The notes under the pieces were generated by a model. It was not told the origin of the DNA and did not search any database. It was given only the letters and a program-made list of their open reading frames with translations. From positions 124,001 to 188,000 of the forward strand of contig QANZ01028415.1 of NCBI GenBank assembly GCA_003254925.1: a stretch of 64,000 bases of DNA. Direction: 5' to 3'. This DNA is from Chamaecrista fasciculata. Lineage: Eukaryota > Streptophyta > Magnoliopsida > Fabales > Fabaceae. Shown one piece after another: positions 12,175 to 24,729 of the stretch. Position 1 is the stretch's first letter, and every line of letters begins with the position of its first letter. The position numbers and the translations under genes were made by a program.

Positions 12175-15100
12175 TCAGAAGAGCTCCATTAACTGCTGCG
12201 TCACATCTGCATCAAAGCAAGAACCAAGAAGAACTATTATCAACCAACAAAGATATGTTGTACTGCTTCTCCATTAATCTAAATATAATCTCCTATTTTC
12301 CTCCAAAAAAAAATGTGTTAACCATCGTTAACTGCAATTTTAATAATCCAGTGCCAATGAACGATTCATTTCAAAACATAATAAATCCAAATCTGTTACT
12401 TGGAAGTAAATAGGAGGCTTGGGGTTGGGGAGTACCTTGAAGAATGGATGGTGTTGTCTCGAATTCCTTCCATATATTCTGATAAGCAGCAAGATCCATG
12501 TTCAAAAACTTGGCAGCAAGATGTGCAGCTCCAGCAGCAATATGATGAGGTTTAAACTGAAGCCAAAGAGAGCTACGAAGCCTGCAAAACAGAAAATTTC
12601 TCAGCTTCAGAAAACCGTTAAAGACATACGACATACCACAGGCACCAGCATTCCTCAGCACAAGTAACAAGCTACAAAAATAGTCAAACTAACCATCTGG
12701 GGCAACACTAACAGAAGCAGATTCTTGTACAACTTATCATATTTCCCACCATGACAAAGATCGTGCCAGCCACTAAAATGAACAACTATATAACCAAATA
12801 ACAGAATTGAACATTCATACCAAGTGGTAAACACAAATTAACAATTCCTTACCAACTAGAAAAGCAGCAACTCAGGAAGAATATTATTCCAAGAATGTCT
12901 GCAGGTTGCTGATAGAGTACCAAATTATAGCATTATGTTACACTCATCTAGAGAATTTATCAGACTTCCATGCCCAACTGTGCTGTGGGGGCTTTTAACT
13001 CCAGAAATATATGCAATTAAAATGAGAAAGCATATAGGGAGACCCGCACAATAGCAAACAATTGAATCTTTCAAAGCTAATGCCAATTCCAATCTTCTGC
13101 TCAACATTTTGACCTGGACAGGCTTGCTAACATGCACATCCGCATGCTAATATTGAATGCATCTAATCCACATTACAGAATAACATCCATATAGCAGGTA
13201 AGACTGAAACTTCATACATCATCACATAATAAAGCATTAAAAAATCTTAAAACGTTTTCAATTATCCTTAGCTTCTAGCCAAAAAAGAAATTATAGAGTA
13301 GAAGAAAGTTTATAAAAATGGACCAACAGTTTGCTTCAAAATTGCTAGAAGCATCTTCAATTGTTAAGTATACATGTGAGATATTCATACATAAATGCAT
13401 AAAGTTTGTTGTAATGAGCTGTACAAAAATGGAACATGTTTTAGGTCCTTCATTATTTATTTTGTTGAAACCAAAGTGTCACATGAGTTATTGAGTAAAT
13501 ATACTTTTGTAGCTTATAGGAAGGCGCTTCTTAGGCTGCACTGCATCACCACATTGACAACCTACCCCTTCCTTCCTCCTTCCCTCCCTCCCTTTGAAGG
13601 ATTGTGAATTACAGAAAAAAGTACAACAAAAAGAAAATGTCCTTTCCTTATCCATCTCATCCTTCAATTGTGAATACAAGATGAATATCGATTGCATTAT
13701 AATGTTCACAGCACCGGTACAGGACATTGTGAACCTTTGGGAGGTCTATTTATTGTCTTGTAATCCAAAAGGGTGAAAAAGAAGAGGACAACAACAATCA
13801 ACACCTTTTTCCCACTAAGTAGGGTCTGCTATATGGATAAACTGACGCTAACATGTTATGTCTTTGCACATTTTCACACAAGGGGGGGAAACTAGACACC
13901 TGCCAAAACCCAAATACCATCCCTCCTAAACATCTATATCACCCACAAAGTAAGATAATTACAAGGAAAGGATTTTAATCTGTAAAACCCTGCCAAGAAA
14001 CGGTTCTCCTTCAGATTAATTAATAAATTAAGTGAAAGGGCTTACTTTTGTTCAACCAGAACGAGAGAACAAACAAAACCTCACCGAAGGCTGACTCCAA
14101 ATAGTTTGAAAAAATCAGCATCACAAACCGACAGACATCACAGTTTTCCTCCACATCTGTAAATAGGACAGAATAGAACACACCCCCAATAACTAACTAT
14201 AATATTGTTTCAGGACTAAGAAATCAGTCCATCTCCAAATTCTGTTCACTTAAATCATGATTTCAGAATCTTTTTTTTTTTTTCAGTTGATTTTTAATCG
14301 TTAGATCACCTATCTGGACCAAGATGGTTCAGAATCCATGATCTTCCTTTCACCCTTGTCATTAAAAGAGCAAGGATAAGCCATTTGGCCAAAGGTAACC
14401 AGCATAATAGCATTTAGGCCTAGATAAGAAAATCTAGGTTGGGGTCTTGTGGCTATCCTGGCTAACCCGAAGAAAAGTGGACATGGCATTTTCAGGGTAA
14501 AGCAATCCATTAGTCATCAGCAGTTTAACTTCAGATGAAAAAACAAAACTTTCCATGAACAGCATATCAATCCGCCAGCTAAGAATATCAAACAGGTCAG
14601 CATGCTATTCTTGTGAAGACCCTGCAATTTTATGCATGCCAAAATCATCAATATCCCATGACAGAATAACTACACAGATTTTGTGCTCTAAAGAAAAATA
14701 CTGAGAGAATCAACACTAAAGTGAACCAAAATCAGAAGGGGAGACATCAAGGTATCTTCCTGAGCCACCATATCTCCAAACCTCAAGAACATGACCTTGC
14801 TTGAGATTTAAAACCCAGAATCCCATATCCTGTTTCCTAGACTAAGTTTTCCATCCATTCACTCTTAGATAATAAGATCAAGTTAAAACAAAAGGGATAC
14901 CTGATAAAATACAGAAAGTCAGAACATTTCACAGACATGGGAAGCGAAGGAGACTGAAGGTTCATAAGTATTAGAACAGACTGGCACAGACCAACTTGTC
15001 CTCGAAATGAGTAAATAAAGCACCCCATGCGTCAATACCTCAAATAGAGAACGTATAGGTCTGATAAATAAGAAAATGAGATTGATAACTCACCCTTCAC

Positions 15101-16668
15101 TAACCAAGTTTAATGCCAGGTTCACCAAAACAGTATGTGATAATCCTAATTTGTTAAGAACGGATGTGAGGGGAGCAAATGGATGTTGCACATTGAGCTC
15201 AAAGTTAAGAGTAGTCAGTATCAACTGTTCAGCCTCAAGTACTCGTTCACGATACTGTTCAAACCAATTCTGCAAAACAACTCAATTCATGTCAATATGT
15301 ATGATGATAGTTACAGCTATAGACTTTTGGAGAACGATACTCTTTTAAGGCATCAACCAACTTTGAAACAAAAAACATCTTTTGGAGACTATTTGAGTAA
15401 GCCCACAAATGCTATAGACTCATCAATCATTAGTACCAATGTTTAATATTTTAATTAAATGGATATCAGAAAGTATCTTTTGGCAATTGTAGCTATCCAC
15501 CAGCAATAGAGTAAATAAGGAGGAATATACTCACAACAGGAAGCAGATAGGATAACAAAGTAAAATCTTGTTTGTGTAAGATTTCACTGGAGACTCGCAA
15601 CACGTTATTCAAAGGGCGAGGTGTTTCCTCAGACTTAGCAGCAAGAAAAAGAGAGGCGGTCGAAATCAACTGCAATAGAGCAAGATCAAAATTAATAAAG
15701 GCACAACTTAACAAAAAATATTTGATTGGTACTGCACAGCAAAAAGGGCCAGGTTAGGGTAAATTCAGTGCTATTTATAGCAATTACATATTACAGTTCA
15801 GCACAAGAACATTTCTACATAAAATACTTCAAGAAGATACCAGGTGCTAGAGAAAAAATTTAATACTTACGAATCTGTCGTGGCAAGCATGTGATTGTCG
15901 AACAAAAAATCTGTGGCACAGAACCATGGCAGTCCCTATGGTAGTTTGAGGCCTGTTAAAGAACACGATAGGGATTTATCCACAAGTACCAACTACCAAT
16001 ATCATAATTCATAATCAATAATGTTGAGTTAATAGTATCTTCCAATTAACTTTAAATAAAGGATGCAAAAGGTACTGAATTGAGAAATAGTGCTCTGAAT
16101 CTTACAACTCAAGCCGCATTCCAAGATTTTGGAGGAAGGCGCAATAAGAGTAACGCAAGTGTGTCTCATGAAGTGCATCAATACCATCTTTTCTCGATGG
16201 AGAACATCTATCAATCTCAGCCCTTGACAGAAAGAGGGGTTCATCATCTTCAAACCTAGAGCAATCACGGTTGCAGCGAGTTGATGTAGATGTATCAGCA
16301 TCTGTTCTTGTAAGAGGAGCTGGAAATTGGCTAAATGAAGGGACAATCTCATGGACTGCAGGCGGGAAAAAGTATCTCCAGTTTTCATCCCAAGTACAAC
16401 CAGAGTACTTTCTTCTTTTCAAAGATGATGGGACAGCATCATACTTAACATAATTAGCATGATCTGCGTTGTAAAATTTAGAATTACTATTATGCTGCCC
16501 AAATTTTGCCCAGAAGTCATGGTTAGTGTTATTGTTATAGTTCGCATGACAATAACTGTTCCTGCTTCTTTTCCTATTAGTGTTGATATAGTTGTTTCCA
16601 TCAAATGCGGGCCAATAACCACCATGTAATGTATGTCCTTCCCCCTCAAAGTTCCTCACGAACGACAT
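12175..16668 (-). CDS. cyclin T (CYCT1;3-like), P-TEFb cyclin
   Basis: Cyclin partner of CDK9/CDKC kinases that phosphorylate the RNA polymerase II C-terminal domain in the nucleus. Six coding exons: 16668-16106, 15952-15871, 15669-15535, 15269-15094, 12581-12436, 12206-12175. They sum to 1134 nt (377 residues), all with GT-AG splice sites and consistent phase. Residues 1 to about 145 are a polar, Asn/Ser-rich extension. The cyclin fold starts near residue 148 ([20 protein letters not shown]) and continues through [17 protein letters not shown] and [15 protein letters not shown] to the second cyclin repeat ([21 protein letters not shown] segment). The protein ends QQLMELF, typical of this short plant cyclin-T class. 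An intron of 2.5 kb separates exons 4 and 5. An acceptor six bases upstream of the ATG (16674-16676) shows a leader intron. Confidence 0.93.
12582..15093 (-). other. 2.5-kb intron 4 of cyclin T
   Basis: No coding similarity was found on either strand. The intron contains simple T and A runs and short pyrimidine tracts (for example 13566-13600). No transposon termini were recognised. Confidence 0.5.
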
Positions 16669-17198
16669 TATCCCTGCAGAATCTTAAGAGTATTGGACAT
16701 AAGGTTACATGCACTCAACAACATCACCGTAAACAAGATAACAATGAAAAACATAACATATTTTTGTTAACTAACAATCAATCTTTTTTATTTTATTCTC
16801 CTCAGTTATTTTACTATACCATGAACAAAAACCTATACATCCATATAACCGTCAAAAAACTAATCTTCAAGAAACCAACAAACGTCTACAAGGACTAAGT
16901 TCCAGCTGTAATAAGCCCGATTCATAATTATTACAATTGAGAACTAGTTACAATTTCATTCAATTAAAAAAGAAATCCGACGATGTTTTCTAAATTAACG
17001 ATACAATTCATGAAAGATTAGGATCTGAGAACCCTATAATATCATTCGTCATCCCACGCTACCGATGCTCCCTCCCCAACAACCCAGAAAAAAAATAAAG
17101 CTGTATGTTTCATCATGCATATCTCATCATACAAATAAGTTCGCAATTAAACAACGCAGAACAAGATCGAAGAAAGAATCAAATGCAAGAAGTGACCT

Positions 17199-17285
17199 GA
17201 TTAGAAGCGAAGCCGATCTGATTATGCGAGATCAATGATTAAGGGTGAGATTAGAAAGAGAACTAGGGTTTTGAAGGAATGGGTA
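17199..17285 (-). promoter_or_regulatory. cyclin T first leader exon with telo-box
   Basis: On the minus strand this segment carries AAACCCTAG (17263-17271), a telo-box common near starts of plant housekeeping and cell-cycle genes. It ends at a CAG/GT donor near 17199. Together with the acceptor just upstream of the cyclin T ATG it defines a leader intron of about 0.5 kb. The transcription start is not precisely visible. Confidence 0.5.
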
Positions 17286-17848
17286 GTATAAGAGGAGAAG
17301 GTCAAAAAAAAAGAAGAGCCAAGTAAAGATAATCTTTAGATGGAAAAGCAATGTTACGTCCACATTTAAACTTGCTTCATTCCATGACTGCGTTCGGTGA
17401 GGTGAGCCAACCCGATCCACGTTCTCAACCGCTTTTTCTCTCTTCTTTTTTATTTTTACGTTTTTTAGTTATTTTTTAAAATTTCAAAATTAGTTTTTAA
17501 AACTAATAATAAAAAATTAAAATAGTAAAAGAAATAGAGATACAGATAAATTCATTATTTTCTTTCACACACGTTGATATATGCAACATTCTCATTGTAA
17601 TTAATGGTTTTATTGGTTTTATTTTTAAAAAAATATTTAAATTTTCAGTTTAGTTGTTTAAGGTATAAATAATATTGTTAAGATCTCGATTTAAATGTTA
17701 GATTTTACGATTTTAAAATTTTATCTAGAGAATCAATCCTGATCTTAAATAAGATATAAATTTATTAGGATTTGATTGATTCTACAATTTTATATATTAT
17801 ATCTTACGATTTTATATCTCATCGATTTTACAATTTTTTTATTGATTC

Positions 17849-17968
17849 TAGGGGTGTACAACTCTGGCCCGGCCCGGCCAGACCCGGCGGACCCGGCCCG
17901 GCCCGAGGCTGTTTGGGCCGGGCCGGGTCTAGTCTCTCTAGACCCGGCCCGGCCCAGGGTACCCTCAT
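17849..17968. mobile_element. GC-rich hAT-like fragment built from GGCCCGG words
   Basis: It starts with TAGGGGTGTACAAC, a terminus like that of the element at 56264. The interior is almost wholly iterated GGCCCGG / CCGGGCC / GACCCGG words in both orientations. It ends abruptly in poly-A and a single N (17991), beyond which a Helitron-like copy begins, so the right terminus is lost or misassembled. The GGCCCG content contrasts with flanks that are mostly A+T. Confidence 0.5.
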
Positions 17969-17991
17969 TTAAAAAAAAAANAAATATGTAT

Positions 17992-18130
17992 GTAAAATAA
18001 ATAAGAGACTAAATTGTTAACTTAATAAAGAAAGAGAGACTAAATAGTAAATTTTCTCTTATTTTTAATTTCATAGACTATAGTTTTAAACATGAACGAC
18101 CAGAATGGGGTGAAACCATATCATATAAGA
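17992..18130 (-). mobile_element. Helitron-like non-autonomous element, truncated copy
   Basis: It is nearly identical to the interior and 5' part of the copy at 24730-24909: AAATATGTATGTA..., then TTTTCTCTTATTTTTAATTT, then GACGACCAGAA near the end. On the minus strand it begins TCTTATATGATATGG with the expected flanking T on the plus-strand right side. The 3' hairpin and CTAG end are missing on the left, where a single N and the GC-rich module sit instead. Confidence 0.6.
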
Positions 18131-20574
18131 TATTTAAGGTCTGAAGGATTTTATGATCTACGATCCGATTTTACGATTCAATTTATTTTATACATTTTTG
18201 GATCTTAATATCTGAATAATAATAGAAAATAATAGATTAATAGGTCCAAATATTTAAATTCTTAATCAGATATACTTATCCCCAATACCGAGCAACTAAT
18301 CTCTTTAAAAGATTACTCAAAACTTCTTAAATTTTAACGATTAATATAACAATCTTTACATTATCCCATTTAACTTTTTTATAATAAAAACGCTGTAAAT
18401 AATGTCATAGGCTATCAACTTATCATTTTGCTAAATAAATCATGAAAACATAATGGAAACTAATTGATGGTTTCTCGTTAAGTTAACAACTTTGCATCCA
18501 TATCTAATGACACTAAGGGAGAAAAAATCGTGACATTTATTATAAATAGGAACATGTTGTAAATATGTAAATGTGAAAGACCAGTTCATGAGCCTTTTGT
18601 CCTTTTTTAATATTTTTACAACTTCATCATCATGACTTTATTAATTTAGTCATTTTGTAACATCTCCACGAAAGCTTATTAGTGTGTTTGGTGTACATTA
18701 TGGTGCCCTTAATAGCTTATAACCTACCAATCTTCTATTATGTCAAAGAGTCCTTCATAAAGGGTTTCCTTCTATTGAATTATAAGTGTGAGAATAAATA
18801 TAATAATATGATATGAGGATGAGTTCATGAAGAGCTACATCAATGGAGCATATAAAATTATTCATTAAAAACTAAGCTTTTTCGAGGACTAATTTGTATA
18901 TCTATTTTTTCTCTTTATTTTTCCTTCTTCACAGAACTCCTTTTTATTGTCAAATTATAAATATAAATTGGAGGCTGCTGTGTTCTAGACGAAGTGATAT
19001 CAACCCAATGAGTGCAATGGCCCAAAAGTTAAACCCACTATCGTAACGATCAACTGCAGCTGGAGGGTTAATGTGTCCATTAGTCCAAAACTCCAAATAG
19101 ATGGACCAAATTGACCAAGTATTTACACAAAAGAAATGAGAAGTTCAAACTTTTGACCAGTGCATATAATGTCCATAAAAACATATATAATAAGACTAGT
19201 GCATATCTTTTTTTTTGTTAAAAAAAAAAAAAATTGGAGTTCAGTATTTTTTTTTTCTTTTGTTTACATTAACATCTTAATAAGAACATTTCGACTGGTT
19301 GAGAGATTGCATCTTTTAACATTAATCAATATGATAAAATATGTTTCTTTCCTAATTGTAGACATGGTCCAATATTGTGAATCTTAATGAAGCTAAACAC
19401 AAATCATCTTTGCAAGAGCCCTTGATTAATAATGTATGGATGCCTCGAATCGCTTCACTTCATCAACAAATGAAACAGTAGTTTCCCGTATTCCCAAACC
19501 AGCTTGTGTTTAGTTCTCCAACTTAGTACTCTACAATCTCGCATACACTTAAACTCGCACTTTGTTCCATTTGTTTATACTTACGATAATCATTAAGGTT
19601 AAACCGAGTTCTATAATGTATATGGAGAAGATTGAAGTGAATTAAGAATAGAATTAATTAGCTTGTAAAGAAAGCATCATAATTGACACAAGAAATGGGA
19701 CGGATCCTGCGGAGAAAGCATATGACCCCCAATTGGTTTGGATCCAAATCATCTGACAACAATAGAGAGAGAAAGAGAAAGAGATAGAAAATGAAGAAGG
19801 TGTGCGTTGTGGTTGTGGATGAGAAAAAGGCAAAGCGTAATTGAGTAATGATTTACCAAATCTACAGTGTAATAGATTCGCGAAACTTTTTTTTTGTGTG
19901 AGATTAATGGTGTGCTTCTCAATGTACAACTGTGTTATGAGTCATCACACTGCCACCACTTATTACTACACTCTCTTCCCTCATTACTTTATATACTGCA
20001 TCATCATCAAAACAACTCTGAATTCTCCAATTTCCTCCAAAACCACACCCTTCTCTTTCTAATTAAAATAACAAAAAGCTCTCGAGCTTTCTATCCCGCC
20101 CCATGATTTATCTTCCTCTTTTCACGTTTCATCCATGTGACTCATTCCTAATCACAAACTTCTTAACACATGACATTACCCCTTGTTATTCCTGTTTTAA
20201 TTTCTGATCCAAACCATACCCCTTTTAGGCTTACAATAATACTGAACATTATTAGTTTTATCAAAATAAATGTCACATGTCACATGAATCTTACAAATCT
20301 TATACCAAACACAAACACTGTGCTGTGTGCAAATTTTCTCTAATCTCTACTCTAACCACCAGGAAGGAAGGAGGAACTGGGAAGTAGTGAGGTGTGCAGT
20401 TGACGCGCCACCAGTGGTGCGTTGGTGAAAATCTTTCTTTAGTCTTTCACAAAACTTATTTTCAGAAGTATTTAAATAATTGAACTACATTATTTATTTT
20501 CAGAAGTATTACAAATATCAAAATTTTGATTTTTAAATTTGAATTTGATTAATATTTCTTGGATTTAGAATATA
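18131..20574. other. intergenic, no gene seen
   Basis: AT-rich sequence with scattered poly-T/A. Short open frames, including minus-strand 19654-19929, have biased composition and no motif. No element ends with target duplications were recognised. Confidence 0.5.
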
Positions 20575-21162
20575 GCCAAAGTCCTATTTCAGTCCCTCAG
20601 TTATATTTAATGTTCCAAATTGGTCTCTCAATTATTTTTCATTCCATATTGGTCTCTCAATTTTTAAAACTTGGCACAATTGGTCCTTCAAACGTTTTCC
20701 ATATATTTTTTCGTTAAAAAAAGACAAAATTGGTTTTCAACTCCTAAAAATTTAAATTTTTGCATCAATGACTTTTTTCTCTATAATAAACCAAAATGTA
20801 ATAAAGAAGATATATATATGAGCGATTTTAGTTTATTTTACACCAAAAAGACAATCTCTCTCTGAGAGAGAGAGAGGTTGTCTTTTTTGTGTGAAATAAA
20901 TTAAAACCCTTAAATATATCTTCTTTCTTACAATTTGATTCTATTACAGAGAAAAAAAAGTTCTTAATGCTAAAATTCAAAACTTTAAGAGTTAAAAATC
21001 AATTTTGTCTTTTTTATTAACGAAAAAATAGATAGATAACGTTTGAGGGACCAATTGTGCCAAGTTTTAGAAAATTGAGGGACCAATATAAAACGAAAAT
21101 TAACTGAAAGACCAATTTGAAACATTAAACATAATTGAGAGACCAAAATAGGTATTGGGCCT
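20575..21162. mobile_element. 588-bp fold-back MITE, Mutator-type, with exact 9-bp target duplication
   Basis: The element is a near-perfect palindrome. The left arm runs from AGCCAAAGTCCTATTTCAGT and the right arm is its reverse complement, meeting at a CTCTCTCTGAGAGAGAG centre near 20850-20876. The flanks carry an exact 9-bp duplication TTAGAATAT (20566-20574 and 21163-21171). Arms of almost 300 bp plus a 9-bp duplication fit a Mutator-like non-autonomous element. No coding capacity. It shares its arms with the gene-carrying element at 43295-44469. Confidence 0.85.
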
Positions 21163-21292
21163 TTAGAATATTAATTGAATTCAAATTGAGAAACTAAATG
21201 GTCTCATAAGTTAAATTGTTAACGGCATATGAGAATTAATTCATTAACTCTTTTTGCAGTATAATAAGTATGGTTCACTATTGGTGTATTCA

Positions 21293-21302
21293 TTTATAAA
21301 TT
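21293..21302 (+). promoter_or_regulatory. candidate TATA box for BKI1
   Basis: TTTATAAATT lies 180 bp upstream of the BKI1 start codon, placing a transcription start near 21325 and giving a purine-rich leader of about 150 bases. The transposon at 20575-21162 ends only 130 bp upstream of it. Confidence 0.5.
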
Positions 21303-21481
21303 GTACCTCTTGTATCCTCTCTCAAAGTTGTGCTCTCAGAACACCCTCATCCCCATTCCCCAGTTCCCCATACACAAACACACTATTATTTTGTTCTCTA
21401 TACTTGATAGATATACCATGTAGATAATAGATGAGAGAGTATCAGAGTTGAGAGCAAGAAGAAGAAAGTAAAGAAAGAGAG

Positions 21482-22486
21482 ATGGGAAAGAGAAGAGGAG
21501 CGAAAGAGGCAAAGTCATCAATGTCATACACACTTCCATCCTCACCCTCTCATTCCTTCTCATCATCTTCCTCCTCAGACTTCGAATTTACCATCTCCAT
21601 TTCTCCTCGCAAATCATCCACCACACTCTGTCCCGCCGATGAACTCTTCTACAAGGGTCAACTCTTACCCCTCCATCTCTCCCCTCGCATCTCCATGGTT
21701 CGCACCCTCCTTCTTTCCTCTTCCAGCACATCCTCCTCCTCCACCGCCGCCACCGCCGCCGCACGCGACTCCTCCGGCAGCTCCTCCGACTCCCACTCCT
21801 CATTCATCTCCGACCTCGCCCTCTTCCCCGATTGCGACTCCTCTCGCCCCAGCTCCGTCACCGAGGACGACGAGTTCAAGCGTCTTCACAACCCATCTGG
21901 TTCTTCTTCCTTCCATCCCCATATTAAGAAATCCAAGTACTTCTCCTTTTCTAGATTCTCCTCTGTTTTTCGCAAGGACAATAATAAGCCTCGCGACCCA
22001 GATGGATCATCGTCTGTGAAGCGAATGAGCGCCACCGCAAGAGAAGTCATCAGGAAGTATTTGAAAAAGGTGAAGCCTTTATACGAGAAATTCTCTCAGA
22101 AGCAACAGCAGCAATCGTCTGTGTTTGCGAAAACAGAGAGACCCACGAAGGAAACACAGGTTATGGGTAGAACAGAGAGGAAAGAAACAGGGGTTAGTGT
22201 TAGTGGTGTGCTTGCTCATTCTTTTTCCGGGAATTTGAGGTACCCACGAAGGAGAAACTGTGTTTCTAGCTGTCCTTCTTCCATGAGGTCGTCGCCGAGT
22301 CACTCCGGCGTTCTCTCCCGGAGTGGCTTCGCCGCCGCAGCTGGCGGAGGCAGACACGCCGGAGGAATGTCTTATGGAGAAACTTCTTCGATGGAGGAGT
22401 TGCAGAGTGCAATCCAAGGTGCAATCGCTCATTGCAAGAACTCTTTGATTCAGAACAAGGCAATGGGGGTCAGTAACGAAATCTAA
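21482..22486 (+). CDS. BKI1: BRI1 kinase inhibitor 1 (BKI1)
   Basis: Intronless, 334 residues, close to the 337 of Arabidopsis BKI1. In that species BKI1 binds the brassinosteroid receptor kinase BRI1 at the plasma membrane and blocks its partnering with BAK1 until phosphorylation releases it. Features seen: Ser-rich N terminus, a DFEF...ADELFYKG segment at about 33-59, and Ser tracts at 79-115. A basic membrane-association stretch runs through KKSKYFSFSRFSSVFRK (about 149-165) and KRMSATAREVIRKYLKKVKP (180-199). SFSGNLRYPRRR lies at about 247-258, CPSSMRSSPSHSG at 264-276, and the conserved C-terminal receptor-binding helix SSMEELQSAIQGAIAHCKNS at 302-321. The ATG at 21482 is the first in frame. 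Confidence 0.93.
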   Translation: MGKRRGAKEAKSSMSYTLPSSPSHSFSSSSSSDFEFTISISPRKSSTTLCPADELFYKGQLLPLHLSPRISMVRTLLLSSSSTSSSSTAATAAARDSSGSSSDSHSSFISDLALFPDCDSSRPSSVTEDDEFKRLHNPSGSSSFHPHIKKSKYFSFSRFSSVFRKDNNKPRDPDGSSSVKRMSATAREVIRKYLKKVKPLYEKFSQKQQQQSSVFAKTERPTKETQVMGRTERKETGVSVSGVLAHSFSGNLRYPRRRNCVSSCPSSMRSSPSHSGVLSRSGFAAAAGGGRHAGGMSYGETSSMEELQSAIQGAIAHCKNSLIQNKAMGVSNEI

Positions 22487-24100
22487 TCTAATCAGAGCAA
22501 AAGAAAGTTTTTTTCATGGTTAATTTCTGTCTCTGTTTTTAGTCTTCCACGATCTCATTAACCCCCAAAAAAAAAAAAACAGTAAATTTTTTTCATTATC
22601 CTCTGTCTCTCTTTCTCTGTTAGAATCTGACATAAAAGTGAGGTAAAAGCTGCATGTGACTGTACTATTAATAACTTTTTGATCTACAATGAAAATTTGG
22701 CTGCATCTGGATCAAAGTCTTTCGTAAAATAATATAGCATTTTGATTGATTAATTCGTCTCATAACAATGGTACTTTACTTATTAGTATGTGAAATGTAT
22801 ATACAATGCATGTGCGTGAAGATGAAATGAAGTTGCTTCAGATCTTTTGATGCGATAAGACGGTGTTATATTTAAATGTGCATTTATTGTTTGGTGGAGG
22901 AAGCAGATAGGAAGGTTCATTGTAATGCGAACTTTGCTCCGAATTTGAATCTTGCCCATATTGTTTATTCTCACTTCCTGACGCTTCCATTCCTTTCTGA
23001 TCTATTGCCTTTAAAAATGCCTCGAGCATCTATGTATATATGTACTATTTTCTTGAACTTGTTAATTTTCTAAGGGATATTCATTCTTATTTTTTAATGT
23101 CTCTCTGCATCGGAAAAACTCACAAAGTCAAGTTTAGCTTTTAGCATTATGCTTGATATTCATTTTAATGAGCGATATTTATAAATAAATGCGAACTATG
23201 TAAATAAATTAATAATAAACATGAGGAAATTTAAGTAAAGTTCTTTATATCTTTGTTGTAAGGTTCTTTTAAATAAAGTTTATTGATATTTTCTCTCTTT
23301 ATCATAAAAGAAATATATTTAATATTTTCTCTTTACCTTAATTGATTATATATAAAAATTTTGTTATTTAAAATTTTACAGCAAAGATATAAAAAAAAAA
23401 ACTTACTAAGTCTTGCCTTAATACATCTAGCATTGCAATTCAAGCATTCTTGTAACAATTTTCTTTATATAAGTCTTGCTTCTAAACATTTCAGTCAATC
23501 AAACGTTGAGTTGTCTATCGACGGGATTCTAAGTTACTCATTAACGCTAACTTACGATAAATCAACTAGCTAAGGGAAGAAAAAAAAAGAAGCTCAAATT
23601 AATTGAACGAGATATCATAAAAACAAACAAAACTAAACAACTTTTCATAATAAATAAGCAAAGTTTTTTTTTTTTTTTGCCTGAATAAACGAAGTGAGCT
23701 ATATACTTGTGAAAGCTATATATATACTCGTGACTAAAAGAAAATCATATACAAATATGAAATTGCTACTCAATTATTATTTATTATCATTATTTGTAAA
23801 TACTGCTACTGATCAATATAATTATGCAAGTATATTGAATTAATAATGTTATTATTGGGACTATCAAAATCTCTCATCCCGTGCCTTATTCTTATCTATA
23901 GCCTTATTTTCAAACATGTATTTAGAAACTTGTCAATGGGATATTGGAGCCTGAGATCGATCAATGAGATTTTTAATTAGTAGTAAAATAACGATTTAGT
24001 CAATAAAAGATGATAAATATCTAAATATTTAGCCCATAAAATATAAAATCACAAGGTTTTTTGATCATTTTCTAAAACATTATGTGAGGTTACAGAATAT
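22487..24100. other. BKI1 3' region and intergenic DNA
   Basis: The first few hundred bases should contain the BKI1 3' untranslated region. The remainder is AT-rich with poly-A/T runs and no supportable gene. Confidence 0.5.
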
Positions 24101-24350
24101 CAGAGTGTAGTGGTTTAGAGAAGAAGCTAGAAGTATAGAAATTATGTATTGAATGAATCGGTCATCGTATTAATTTAGCTGAAAGATGTTTATATACAAT
24201 CACTAATAGAAGAGAAATGAAAAATCAACTAAACTACTCTCTAACTAACTGAAACGAATTACAACAGAAAAGTGGAAATAATCCTATACAACAATTCTAC
24301 TACAGCTAACTGTACACACATCACAACTGTACAACTGAATTCTTTCACAT
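24100..24350 (-). mobile_element. possible Copia-type LTR remnant
   Basis: On the minus strand the segment has a TATA-like GTATATAAAC, then CATTCAATACATAATTT, then a CTTCTAGCTTCTTCTC pyrimidine tract near its end. This resembles the U3-R-U5 layout of short plant Copia LTRs. Termini and target duplication are not clear, so this is a weak call. Confidence 0.3.
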
Positions 24351-24470
24351 TAATTCAGATATAATAACAAATATAATTTTTTTAACTTCAATTTTTTATT
24401 TAGTCTTAACAGAACTTAAAAGTTAAAACTGTATCAGATTTATTGTTAAATTTCTTAACATATATATATA

Positions 24471-24660
24471 CTAGGGGTATTTGCATGCCCTAACGAGCAG
24501 GTAATAAAAATTATATAAATTGATATGAGTGAAAAAATAGAAGAAAAAAATAAATTAATCCAATAATAAAAATAAAAATCCATGCTTTAAAAAAAATTGT
24601 CACCTATATGTGTATGAGTGAAAACTGATCATGGCCACATAAAGTCATTAGTGGAAACGT
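24471..24660 (-). mobile_element. Helitron-like element, diverged 3' end
   Basis: The plus-strand start CTAGGGGTATTTGCATGCCC is a diverged version of the 3' terminus seen in three other copies: an A precedes CTAG, and a short hairpin around GCATGCCC follows. The 5' end is not recognisable. It lies directly beside a better-preserved copy at 24730. Confidence 0.4.
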
Positions 24661-24729
24661 GGGTTACTAAAATTGGAGTGATATTTTTATTTCTAATATA
24701 TTAAGTAAATATTATTTTATACTATAATA

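Noticed and set aside
16029..16649. Other minus-strand frames overlapping cyclin T exon 1
   Set aside because: They are shadows of the 188-codon first exon, which matches the cyclin T family and splices in phase.
21588..22463. Several minus-strand and other-frame open stretches within BKI1
   Set aside because: They mirror the Ser-rich, GC-richer BKI1 coding sequence and have no conserved segment of their own.
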